64,000 nt of DNA, taken from the NCBI RefSeq assembly GCF_914767665.1, contig NC_059502.1, forward strand, positions 10,664,001 through 10,728,000, given 5' to 3'. The DNA is from Harmonia axyridis (taxonomy: Eukaryota; Arthropoda; Insecta; Coleoptera; Coccinellidae). The notes under the pieces are model-generated. The model saw only the letters and a program-made list of their open reading frames with translations, ran no database searches and had not been told where the DNA came from. The translations under genes were made by a program, and so were the position numbers. This document shows, piece after piece, positions 21,645 to 31,044 of the stretch (the first letter of the stretch is position 1; every line of letters starts with the position of its first letter).

Positions 21645-22330
21645 TTCAGATTATCACCTATAATTTATAGAATAATGGAGTGATCGCACAAGTGCAAACA
21701 TTTTCATGATCTACGTTATCGAGTCAATCAATAAAATGGTACAATATTCTCATGAAGGAACTTTTAATTTTTTTTTATTTTCGACGAAAAATTTTCAGGT
21801 GAGTTCAAAATTCGGGTAATTAGAGATCGTCAATATTGACACCGCTCAACGATTTTTCGTAGACCTAAAAGTAAAATGGTACAATATTCTCATGAAGGAA
21901 CTTCTAATTTTTTAAAATTTTTTAAGGGTAGAGTATGGAAAATTTCACGAAAATTTTTCGACAAAAAAATTTTCAGGTGAGTTCGGAATTCGGCTAATTA
22001 CAGATCGTCAATATTGGCAACCCTAACCGATTTTTCGTAGACCTCACAGTTTAGACGAAATTTGGGAAAAAACAGGAAAAATTGAATCTCTATCCAAGAA
22101 TCGTTATATCTCCTAAAATATTTGTCACAGACCTCTCAAATAAAAACGTTTTTCCAAGATTGAGTTCTGATCTAAAAAATGGTGAGGTTTCAAGTGCGTA
22201 GCTCACGTCAAGGAGAAGTGGCAGCCTCGGGAAAATTTAGAATTTTTTTTTTGAAAATTCCAGATCATTACCTATAATTTATGGACTCATCGCCCAACTG
22301 CAAACAATTTCGTGACCTACGTAATCGAAT
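21645..22330 (+). repeat. Satellite-like tandem repeat, ~466-bp unit, cluster 1
   Basis: Shared blocks recur (ACCTATAATTTAT, ATGGTACAATATTCTCATGA, AATTTTCAGGTGAGTTC, GATTTTTCGTAGACCT). Unit starts at about 21650 and 22258 are 608 bp apart because a 140-bp piece (about 21737-21880) is duplicated inside the first unit. Removing it gives about 467 bp, matching cluster 2 at 33391-34100. The plus-strand frame 22281-22598 begins in this repeat and is probably not a gene. Confidence 0.75.
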
Positions 22331-22619
22331 CAATCAAAAAAAATTGTACAATATTACCATTAAATTCGGCCAACTAGTGATCGTCAATTCTGACACCAAT
22401 TTTTCCTTACCTCACAGTTTTGAGGAAATGCTTGCGAAATTGCAAGCATCATTTTACCCTTTTGGATGGCAAAGTCCAGGTGCTGCTGAATTAAAGTTTT
22501 TTCTCCAAGATGACTCCCAAGTATTTGACGTGAGATTCACTGGTGATATCACATCTGTACATTTGGACGTTACCGAACGGTTTGACTTACCTACGTGAAA
22601 AGAGAAGCAACAGAAGAAA

Positions 22620-23035
22620 CCTAATGGGTCCATTTTGATTAGCCTTTTATCGCACCATTCTTCCAGAAGGCTTACGTAGCCCTGGAGGTTTTTAGTTTCC
22701 AGATGAATTTTTGACCCTGTCATGATAGCAGTGTCATCTGCGTACTCGTCTGCGTATATGGCTAAAGAAGTTCGGTCAGACTTGGGGATGTGTATGCTGA
22801 GTTTAGAAGAGGGAACAACAAGCTACCTTGGGGGACTCCAGCTTCGTGAACTCTTTTGGAGATTTGTGCTCTCAAGGAGCGATTTCGAAGAAAAGAACGA
22901 ATGAGTTGACATATTGGAAGGGTCACATTCGCTTTATGTAGTTAGAAAACGAGACTCTCGTGCCATACATTGTCGAAAGCCTTAGAAATATCCTGAAAAA
23001 TTCCTCGAAGGAAAAATTGATAGTCCAGGTAAATC
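22620..23035 (-). mobile_element. Non-LTR retrotransposon RT-domain fragment
   Basis: In minus-strand order: QDISKAFDNVWHESLVF (motif A with the catalytic D of AFD), then AGVPQGSLLFPLL (the VPQGS..SPLLF block), then AIYADEYADDTAIMTGSKIH (motif C, the YADD catalytic box), then LLEEWCDKRLIKMDPLG. This is the palm of a jockey/CR1-type LINE reverse transcriptase, broken by at least two frameshifts. Both catalytic motifs remain readable. No endonuclease or 3' tail is attached. Confidence 0.8.
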
Positions 23036-23765
23036 AAAAAAAATACTGCCAGCAATCCCTAAAACATATCAAAATTCAGTCCATTGTAAAAGACCCTGTA
23101 TAGTGACGAGTTGCACAACAGCTTGACCGACAGCGGCGCAGCTCATTTTTCAAAGCGTGGTGCAACCAAAAAGGGACATGATGTTATGCCGAGAGCGGTA
23201 GCGTGATAATTATATTTTGCTTGAAATGCCCGCCTGGCCAGATTGTTTCCACGCTTAGATGATTTGTTAAAAGAATGAATAATGAACGGCCACGAAAACA
23301 ATTTGTTGCCAGGCCCTTGCGCACCACAGCGCAGTGCAAGGTGCAATTCGATATGTCGGCCTGTTTAGACAACGGCCTATTTTGCGAACGGCCACCGTTG
23401 GAATTCATATTCAGCAGCTGAAATTCTCGGACATAATCAAGATGTCAAATTATGTTTCTTTCTCGGAATGATTGGTTTTGGCATTGAAAGTCGTTGCATT
23501 CGAGACGCATATCACATGGATTGCTCAGGTATCCGCATGGGTTCGCGGGTGCTGGACCCAGAAAAAACATTATTTATGGGTTTGTTCACTCATTTGGGTT
23601 TCGAGGCGATACCGGATTTTGTTACACACGTGTGTAATGATTACATATTTTCCGAAAATGGAATAGTTATTTGTTTTATTAGGCAGCAGAATATTAGGCC
23701 ATTTGAAAAGTTGTCGGTATGATGCACAGATGGCTGTGCTAGTATTAAATTCATATGATTTTTAG
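23036..23765. other. Intergenic, no recognisable gene
   Basis: GC is a little higher at 23110-23400. The open frames at 23143-23408 and 23468-23722 lack family motifs and splice borders. Confidence 0.4.
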
Positions 23766-24181
23766 TTAGTACCAACCTTCAAACGATACGTGTCAAAATT
23801 TGACAGCAGTCCGACCATTAGTTTGTGAGATATTGTGTTGTGAGTGTAACTACTTATGTTAATTGACAAAATATTGAAAAAAAGAATTTCGTATGCTGAT
23901 AAAATATTGCTTTTTGATGGGAAAAAATACAGTTGAAGCAAAATCTTGGCTTGCTGAAGAGTTTCCGGGGTCTGCACCAGGAAAATCATTGATTGGTATG
24001 CTAAGTTTAAATGTGGTGAAATGAGCATCACCGAAGACGGCGAACGGAGTGGACGCCCAAAAGAGGCTGTCACCGACGAAAAAATAAAAAAAGTTCACAA
24101 AATAATTTCGAATGACCGTAAAATGAAGTTGATCGAGATAGCAGACAATCTGAACGTGTACATCATATCAATCACGATTAT

Positions 24182-24529
24182 TTGTACATGAGAAAGCTGT
24201 GTGCAAAATGGGTGCCGCGTGAGCTCACAATCGATCAAAAGCAACAACGTGTTACTGATTCTGAGCAGTGTTTGAAGCTGTTTAAGTGCAATAAACCTGC
24301 ATTTTTGCGTCGATATGTGACAATGGATGGAACATGGCTCCAGAATTCCACTCCGGTGTCCAATCGACAGTCAGCCGAGTGGACTACACATGATGAACCG
24401 AATCCAAAGCGTCAGAAACAACAGTCAGCTGGCAAGGCGATTGCATCAGTATTCTGGGAAGCGCAAGGTATAATATTCATTGATTACCCCCAAAAGGGCC
24501 AGACCATCAACAGCGATTATTATATATAG
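24182..24529 (+). pseudogene. irritans-type mariner transposase, middle part (copy 2)
   Basis: 115 codons: YMRKLCAKWVPRELTIDQKQ, the CNKPAFLRRYVTMDGTW block with the first D retained, NPKRQKQQSAGKAIASVFWE and IIFIDYPQKGQTI. A stop follows before the second catalytic D. The frame starts inside the linker between the DNA-binding and catalytic domains. Confidence 0.8.
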
Positions 24530-24628
24530 CGTAATTGGATCGTTTGAGGGATGAAATCGTTAAAAACGGCCCCATTTGAAGGAAAAAAAGGTGCTGTTTC
24601 ATAAAGACATGCGCCGTGTCAAAAATCG

Positions 24629-24898
24629 ATGAAAACAGTGGCAAAATCGCATGAATTGGGCTTCGAATTGCTTCTGCATCCACCGTATTCGCCAGATCTA
24701 GCCCCCAGCGCCTTTTTTCTGTTCTCAGACCTCAAAAGAATGCTTGCTGGAAATAAATTCAGCGCCAATGAAGAAGTAATCGCCAAAAGTGAGGCCTATT
24801 CTGAAGCGAAAGACAAATCGTACTATAAAAATGGTATCGAAAAGTTGGAAGATCGCTATAATCGCTGTGTCGCCCCCGAAGGCAACTATTTTAAATAA
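24629..24898 (+). pseudogene. irritans-type mariner transposase, C-terminal part (copy 2)
   Basis: 89 codons running from MKTVAKSHELGFELLLHPPY through SPDLAPSAFFLFSDLKRMLA (D-to-A at the third catalytic position) to the native C-terminus CVAPEGNYFK and stop. The second catalytic D upstream is destroyed by a small deletion at about 24600-24625. Confidence 0.8.
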
Positions 24899-24935
24899 TA
24901 AAATCGAATTTTCAATTGGCCTGTTCACTCTCAAA

Positions 24936-25970
24936 TTTGGGCATTAAGGTTGAGGGAACATTATATGAAATTTATTCAGTATTTCTTCAATATTTCAAAA
25001 GGCAAAAAATATACAGGCTGACCCATTCGAAAAAACAAAAATTCTTCATGTTGTCTAAATAGCCGTAAAAGGCGTATGAATCAACAAGCGCACAAAAGCA
25101 CCTGACGTCTAATCAGTGCTAATCTCTGATTTTTGAATCCAATAATCCAAAATGAGTTGAGATCTGCTGAATGAAAGGAATGAACAGAAAACAACGACGT
25201 GTGTGGAACCACTATCGCTTTCATTGAGGTTTTCTATCGGCTTCTTCACCTCTCATCTTTTACTCACGTAACTCGTTGGCTACCTGGGTTACTCATATTG
25301 TTGTAGACATCAACTCAAGAACTGTAATATGTTCACTTTATTGACTGGCATTCCTTCCTTCACAACTCTCAACCGCGATGATAATTTTTTATCTCGATGC
25401 TTTTCACCAAAGGATATTATCTAGCTGAAGGAAGAATGTGTGTACTCGACCGGAGAGATCAGTCAAAAAGTTATTAGTCAGATGTAGAGTTTCAAATGAA
25501 TTCGAATGGAGATTATGATTGGAATTTTTAATATGATTCGTACAGGCCCCTCAATATGAATTAATTGGATAATTCCTGATTAAAATGTAGTTTTGAACTT
25601 TATATGTACTTTCAATTAATAACAAAATTGGATATTAACAATATGATGATAATATTGAAATACCAGGCAGAATTTATTTCAAGTACATATTCAGACACTA
25701 TTGTTGATATCTAATTTTTTTATGTGAAAACAAATTCAAAACTTGTTTTAATCATAATTAAATGACGCAATCTACTGAACACAAATGACATGAGAAAAAA
25801 AATACAAAATTGTATCATTCCTATTGAAAACCCCATTTTTTGTTGCCTTGTAATAACACCCTATATATCAGATAAGTCTAACTTTTTCGTTATAAGAATA
25901 TCTATAATATGTAGATACTCAAAAAACCTCTTCACAGATTGAACTAAAAAGATAATTTCATGACATGAGA
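24936..25970. other. Intergenic, no recognisable gene
   Basis: AT-rich, no repeat partner seen apart from generic A/T runs. Confidence 0.4.
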
Positions 25971-26385
25971 CCTCAAAGTAATAAACATAGATAGAGGGAG
26001 CATATGTCATTTTCAGTAAGCAAATTGTGTCCCCAACATGAACTATCAATTTTGACATGAAGCGCGCGGAAATGGAAACATATCAGTGATACAATATTTC
26101 ACTATATTCGCGAGTTTCTCCACAAAGAACGCACTTCTTATGTCCCGTAGTGAATCAACGTTTCATATTAACCCAAAATATATTGAAATGAATACCTCAA
26201 TATATCAGAAATTCAGAAAACAAACTCAAACGCGCCAAACGACGTGAAACAACCGATGACACTAGGAGAGAAAAAATTGCCAAACCTTGGATTTCAGCAG
26301 GTAGATACAAAAAATAATGAATATTCCGCTTATTATAAATTCGACAATTAGGACAAATATCGGATTCCAAATATTCAATTTTGTA

Positions 26386-27282
26386 ACGGGTGTTTTTTTT
26401 CGAGGTATATAACTTTAAGTTGGCATTTCTGTTCAAGATGGTGACCGATTCATCAGCTGTCAAGTGATTTATTCTCAGTTTGGTTTGGCAATTCATCATG
26501 AATAGACTCACGCCTGAACAACGCTTGAAAATAGTACAATTGTATTTCGAAAATAATGGTTCTGTGCGGAATACGTATCGCGCACTACGTCCATTTTATT
26601 TTGTTTAGCGATGAAGCGCACTTCTGGTTGAATGGCTACGTCAACAAACAAAACTGCCGCATTTGGAGTGAAGCTAATCCTCAAGTGTATGTCGAAACAC
26701 CGTTACATCCAGAAAAACTGACTGCTTGGTGCGCTTTATGGGCTGGTGGAATAATTGGTCCGTCCTTCTTCAAAAACGATGAATTTCTAACTTTTTCATT
26801 CCTGAATTGAACAACCATGATGTCCAGGAGCAGTGGTTCCAACAAGACGGTGCAACATGTCACACAGCTCGTGCCACAATCGATTTATTGAAAGACACTT
26901 TTGGTGACCGCCTAATTTCACGTTTTGGACCTGTGAAATGGCCTCCAAGATCTTGTGATTTAACACCGCTAGACTACTTTCTGTGGAGCTATGTAAAGTC
27001 ATTGGTCTATGCGGATAAGCCACAAACCCTAGACCATTTGGAAGACAACATTCGCCGTGTTATTGCCGATATACGGCCACAAATGTTGGAAAAAGTCATC
27101 GAAAATTGGACGTCCAGATTGGACTACATACGAGCCAGCCGTGGCGGTCATATGCCAGAAATCATATTTAAAATGTAATGCCACAAGATTATCTTGCGGA
27201 TAAATAAAATTCATGTCAATCGAATGATCCATCATTGTTTTATTGCAATTTAAAGTTCTATAGCTATAAAAAAAACACCCTT
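26386..27282 (+). mobile_element. DD41D mariner copy E, inserted in a MITE
   Basis: Complete ends: 5' TIR ACGGGTGTTTTTTTTCGAGG after TA (26384-26385) and 3' TIR ending ACACCC-TT before TA (27283-27284). It shares the internal deletion breakpoint of copies A and G (ccattttattttgtttagcg at 26591-26610). A second deletion at about 26780 removes the GQNVTVNGDRYRAMITN codons. Confidence 0.9.
26556..27178 (+). pseudogene. DD41D transposase in two frames (copy E)
   Basis: 26556-26810 holds the first catalytic block (FSDEAHFWLNGYVNKQNC). After a small deletion and frame change, 26807-27178 holds NNHDVQEQWFQQDGATCHTA (second D) and CDLTPLDYFLWSYVKSLVYA (third D) through to PEIIFKM and stop. All three catalytic aspartates are present in total, but not in one frame, and the DNA-binding half is deleted. 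Confidence 0.8.
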
Positions 27283-27440
27283 TATATTTAATCGGGAATC
27301 ACTCAAATAGATATATTTCATTTATAATGATATAATAAAATTGTGGATTAGAAAATAGATCACAATCCGACAACGTGATCTAATCATGTTGGGGACATGG
27401 CAAAATGTAAATCCCTCTATCTTTTTTTATTACTCTATGC

Positions 27441-27785
27441 ATGAGACAAAGCTGCCATCTTCTATGAAAAATTCAGATCTGTCAACCGTCACAAATGATT
27501 CAGAAGATTCAACGTACTAATCGAATATTCAATTATTATTCCACTTTATGAGCAAAACATTGTTCATTCCACAGTTCTGACTGATGATTATTAATTGTCC
27601 ATAAATAAACTATTCATTCAAATCTAAATGCTAATTCTTCAGACGAGTAATTAACACTGACTGGTTCGTTAGCAGCATATTGAGATACCTACGAAGGCGA
27701 ATCAAATGGATTTTTTCTTCTTATTGTCAGGAGTTTATTGTTGGGCTTGGAAACAATAAACAACTTGACGGAATTCTCTGTAGTA
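27441..27785. other. Short intergenic gap
   Basis: Nothing recognised between the split MITE and DD41D copy F. Confidence 0.4.
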
Positions 27786-28702
27786 AAGGGTGTATTTTTA
27801 AAGCTATAGAACTTTAAATTGCAATAAAACAACGATGGATTATTCGATTCACATGAATTTTATTTATCCGCAAGATAATCTTGTGGCATTACATTTTAAA
27901 TATGATTTCTGGCATATGACCGCCACAGCTGGCTCGGATGTAGTCCAATCTGGACGTCCAATTTTCGATGACTTCTTCCAACATTTGTGGCCGTATATCG
28001 GCAATAACACGGCGAATGTTGTCTTCCAAATAGTCAAGGGTTTGTGGCTTATCCGCATAGACAAATGACTTTACTTAGCCCCACAGAAAGTAGTCTAGCG
28101 GTGTTAAATCACAAGATCTTGGAGGCCAATTCACAGGCCCAAAACGTGAAATTAGGCGGTCACCAAACGTGTCTTTCAATAAATCGATTGAAGCACGAGC
28201 TGTGTGACATGTAGCGCCGTCTTGTTGGAACCACAGCTCCTGGACATCATGGTTGTTCAATTCAGGAATGAAAAATTTAGTAATCATGGCTCTAAACCGA
28301 TCACCATTGACTGTAACGTTCTGGCCATCATCGTTTTTGAAGAAGTACGGACCAATGATTCCACCAGCCCATAAAGCGCACTAAACAGTCAGTTTTTCTG
28401 GATGTAACGGTGTTTCGACATACACTTGAGGATTAGCTTCACTCCAAATGCGGCAGTTTTGTTTGTTGATGTAGCCATTCAACCAGAAGTGCTTTTCATC
28501 GCTAAACAAAATTCGCGCGATACGGATTCCGCACAGAACCATTATTTTCGAAATAAAATTGAACTATTTGCAAGCGTTGTTCAGGCGTGAGTCTATTCAT
28601 GATGAATTGCCAAACCAAACTGACACTTGACAGCTGTTGAATCGGTCGCCATCTTGAACAGTAATGCCAACTTAAAGTTATATACCTCGAAAAAAAACAC
28701 CC
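27786..28702 (-). mobile_element. DD41D mariner copy F
   Basis: Minus orientation with both ends: 3' TIR AAGGGTGTATTTTTAAAGCT after TA (27784-27785) and 5' TIR ending at 28702 before TATATA. The internal deletion breakpoint (cgtatcgcgcgaattttgtttagcg, shown here only as its two halves cgtatcgcgcg and aattttgtttagcg) differs from copies A, E and G. It faces copy E across about 500 bp. Confidence 0.9.
27864..28287 (-). pseudogene. DD41D transposase fragments (copy F)
   Basis: 28075-28287 carries ITKFFIPELNNHDVQELWFQ, the second D (QQDGATCHTARA) and CDLTPLDYFLWG with the third D, then a stop (TAA for TAT/TAC) near 28076. The rest continues in a neighbouring frame from 28064 down to the stop. 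A further stop breaks the frame near 28382. Inactive. Confidence 0.75.
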
Positions 28703-29940
28703 TATATATAGATATTAAAAACAGGCTCACAATATACAACAATGATTTTTTCTGAGATAATTTAATAAAAACAACACAAAACAATGCTTATAAAGTAACA
28801 AAATTATTTCATAACAATGAGAAGCAATATTGCTTCTAGTTGTTATAAGAATAGCCTCTATTATTGTGAATTGTTGAAAAATTTAAATAAATAAAAGCAT
28901 GACGTCGTTGTTTACTTCCAGGATGGCCAGGTCACAGCTAGGTTAAGTCTGTACATTAATCCTTTCCTACAGTTTTATGAATCTTTATGATTCTCAATTA
29001 CTGGAATAAAATAGGTGAATCGACCATAGTTAGGTGAATCTGGGAAAAATGCCCGAACGATGAAAAAAACCTCGAGTGAAAAAAGTGATGTTAGTCGGAA
29101 ATGCCGCTTTGAAGATACACCTCGGCCGATATCCTTTCTACCCACGGGGAGACAAATAATATACAATAATTGCATATAGAGGCGCATCAACAACTGCTTT
29201 TGTGCTCTGATGATTGCAAATAAGTTGGCAACCGTCAAAGATCGTGATTATCCAATAACTGAAAATAAAAAAGCGAATGCGCCAGAGATTCTTTGAAAAA
29301 TGCCTGTTCATTAGGTGCACTAATAGAAGGCTCGCCTCAGTTGCCTCAACCTGACTGTCATTCTGGGCATAACTAATTATATAATTAGGTTTTTTGTCCA
29401 ACGATGAAAGTCATTAAGTCGAGGTAGGAGCTCACCGAAAAAAAAGCATATTATTCAATAATTATTGTAACACAGTGTCGACGTGTATCCTCAATGAGCG
29501 GGTAGTACAATGCCCGCCAGAACTGTAATTATGAAAAATTATGTTTAATCACTTTTTCAGATTAATAACTGGTTTAGTGATTTCTTGTTTTTTGTTCGCC
29601 GGACTTGTTCTCATTCCTCTTTTTAACGAATTATATTGTATTCTGAATACCAGATGTTCGGCGTTTCGTGAAAATAAAAGATAGAGTCGAAATAAAACAA
29701 TCCGGATTTTGTTTTTCACCTGGTTGCAAATCATTATAATCCACTTTCAGAATGGAGAACAACAGAATTTTCGTCAGGTGTGGGTTGAGAAATCTTCATT
29801 TTTGTTGGACGTTAGGAATCAACCATAATAATAAAATCTACAACGATTATTGACCAATGCTCAATTTGTTGCGTTTGTGCACCAAAATTACTTAAAATTT
29901 CTTTTATTACAAACTATCGAAAATACTTGTTTCGATATTT
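28703..29940. other. Intergenic or intronic, no recognisable gene
   Basis: No motif seen. If the METTL9 exon at 30582-30772 is real, this is probably its downstream intron on the minus strand. I found no METTL9 methyltransferase-core exon (the expected GAGDGE-type motif) here. Confidence 0.4.
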
Positions 29941-30202
29941 GAATTATGGAAGAGGCCTATGAGCAGTGGTGGTTCAATAATGGTTGAAGAAGAAGAATCT
30001 GTGGTAAAGATTGATACGTGGGTTAGATAGATCTATCTAACCTACAGATCGATCTTTACCATATTTTTCTTCTTCAACTTCACTATTGCTTTCTTCACTA
30101 TTGCTCATAGGCCTCTTCTAAATTCTTTAACCCACAGATCTATCAAGATCTGTGGGTTAGACAGACCTGAGTGTTAGACTGTGGGTTAGATAGACCTGTG
30201 GA
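29941..30202. repeat. Long inverted repeat with perfect palindromic centre
   Basis: Arms 29941-30020 and 30043-30125 pair (GAAGAGGCCTATGAGCA with TGCTCATAGGCCTCTTC; TGAAGAAGAA with TTCTTCTTCA; GGTAAAGAT with ATCTTTACC). They meet at the 22-bp palindrome centred on TAGATCTA (30021-30042). A second palindrome, AACCCACAGATCT...AGATCTGTGGGTT, follows at 30129-30160, then two more GTGGGTTAGATAGACC-like words. Confidence 0.8.
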
Positions 30203-30581
30203 AATGGAAGATCTACCAAGAAGGTAGTAAGTCAGTTGGTAGCTTGTCTAAAGAAATTTTTCTGTCTTAATAGAAGCTATTAATTTTTTTTTGACAAAAA
30301 TATAAGGAACTACGATACAGTAAGTCAGCTACTACAAGTAGGGAACTATAATACGTTTTTCTTAAGCTTGAAATGTTTCTGCTGAGTTATACCGGTATTG
30401 GGGATGTCATATTTCCGAAAAAGAAAGATACATTTTACTACCAATCTCATTTGGATCAGAACATTGGAAAAAATACCTCACAAAGTATTTGTTACTTGGT
30501 CTTGAAGACAAAATAGTCATTAAATGGAATTGTGTGATTTATTTGTTTATTCTTCAACTAGTTCGTCTAATATCAACTCAC

Positions 30582-30772
30582 CCATTTATAGAAGTTTGCG
30601 TCATGAACCAGCCTAATATACTCCTAACTATAACGTGCCATATTTGAATGAATATCCAGTCAGACTTTTCTTCTGATTCTTGAATGAACTTCATAGATTC
30701 TTTATCATGGTCCAATTGAACAAATTTGGCTGCTATGGCTGGGGGTACTTGTTCGATATTGCAGTTATACCA
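30582..30772 (-). CDS. METTL9: METTL9 (DREV) ortholog, internal exon near the N-terminus
   Basis: A minus-strand exon with good borders: a T-rich tract plus CAG acceptor before 30772 and GG/GTGAGT donor at 30582/30581. It encodes 63 codons plus two bases, open in one frame. Key segments are WYNCNIEQVPPAIAAKFVQL, ESEEKSDWIFIQIWHVIVRS and GWFMTQTSING. These match the METTL9 N-terminal region known from vertebrates: WYxCN, FVQ, EKS.W.FIQ..H, FM..TSING, with LLGRG expected at the start of the next exon. METTL9 is a SAM-dependent methyltransferase that makes N1-methylhistidine at HxH motifs. The exon lies before the SAM-binding core. No other exon of the gene was found in the window, so introns must be large and TE-filled. 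Confidence 0.8.
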
Positions 30773-31044
30773 CTGAAAAAAAAATAGATTTAAAATAGAA
30801 AACATAAAGAATCACTCCTGATTACACAACGGTTGATTATTTCATCTTATTGCGCAAAACAACTTGTATGCAAATAATGATTTAGTACACTTTCCTTATA
30901 TTCATTGTTTGAATAGATTGGGAAGTTAAAAAACAAAACGAGGTTTTCAAAAAATATTTGATACTATAATATATATCTTCAGATTGTTCTTACTCGAACA
31001 TATAAAAAAAAATTGTCGTTCACTATTTTAGCAAACTTCTGTTC

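Larger units (their letters stand above)
23770..24925 (+). mobile_element. irritans-type mariner copy 2, near full length but broken
   Basis: In order, in changing frames: RMLIKYCFLMGKNTVEAKSW (start of the first HTH), ERSGRPKEAVTDE, LCAKWVPRELTIDQKQQRVT, RRYVTMDGTWLQNSTPVSNR (the first catalytic block, TMDGTW for TMDETW), then a damaged second block where HQDNAPCHKS should be. HPPYSPDLAPSAFFLF follows, with the third catalytic D replaced by A, then KNGIEKLEDRYNRCVAPEGN. The 3' end keeps CAATTGGCCTGTT near 24925 but the TIR is partly deleted. Confidence 0.8.
25973..27440. mobile_element. TIR MITE, family 1, split by a DD41D insertion
   Basis: The left end (AAGTAATAAACATAGATAGA) and right end (complement of AGAGTAATAAAAAAAGATAG) bracket the same internal sequence as 1916-2391. 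Matching runs up to 26383 and resumes at about 27285, with DD41D copy E in between. The copy at 1916-2391 thus shows the unfilled state. A roughly 50-bp block next to the left TIR (CATATGTCATTTTCAGTAAG) is present here but missing in copy 1. Confidence 0.8.

Noticed and set aside
22281..22598. 105-codon plus-strand frame as a gene
   Set aside because: Its start lies within the 466-bp satellite; no motif, no introns, and no similarity recognised.
27571..27600. CTGATGA words as further hammerheads (also near 29211, 34856, 41820, 43420)
   Set aside because: No stem II followed by GAAA at the right distance and no paired stem I.
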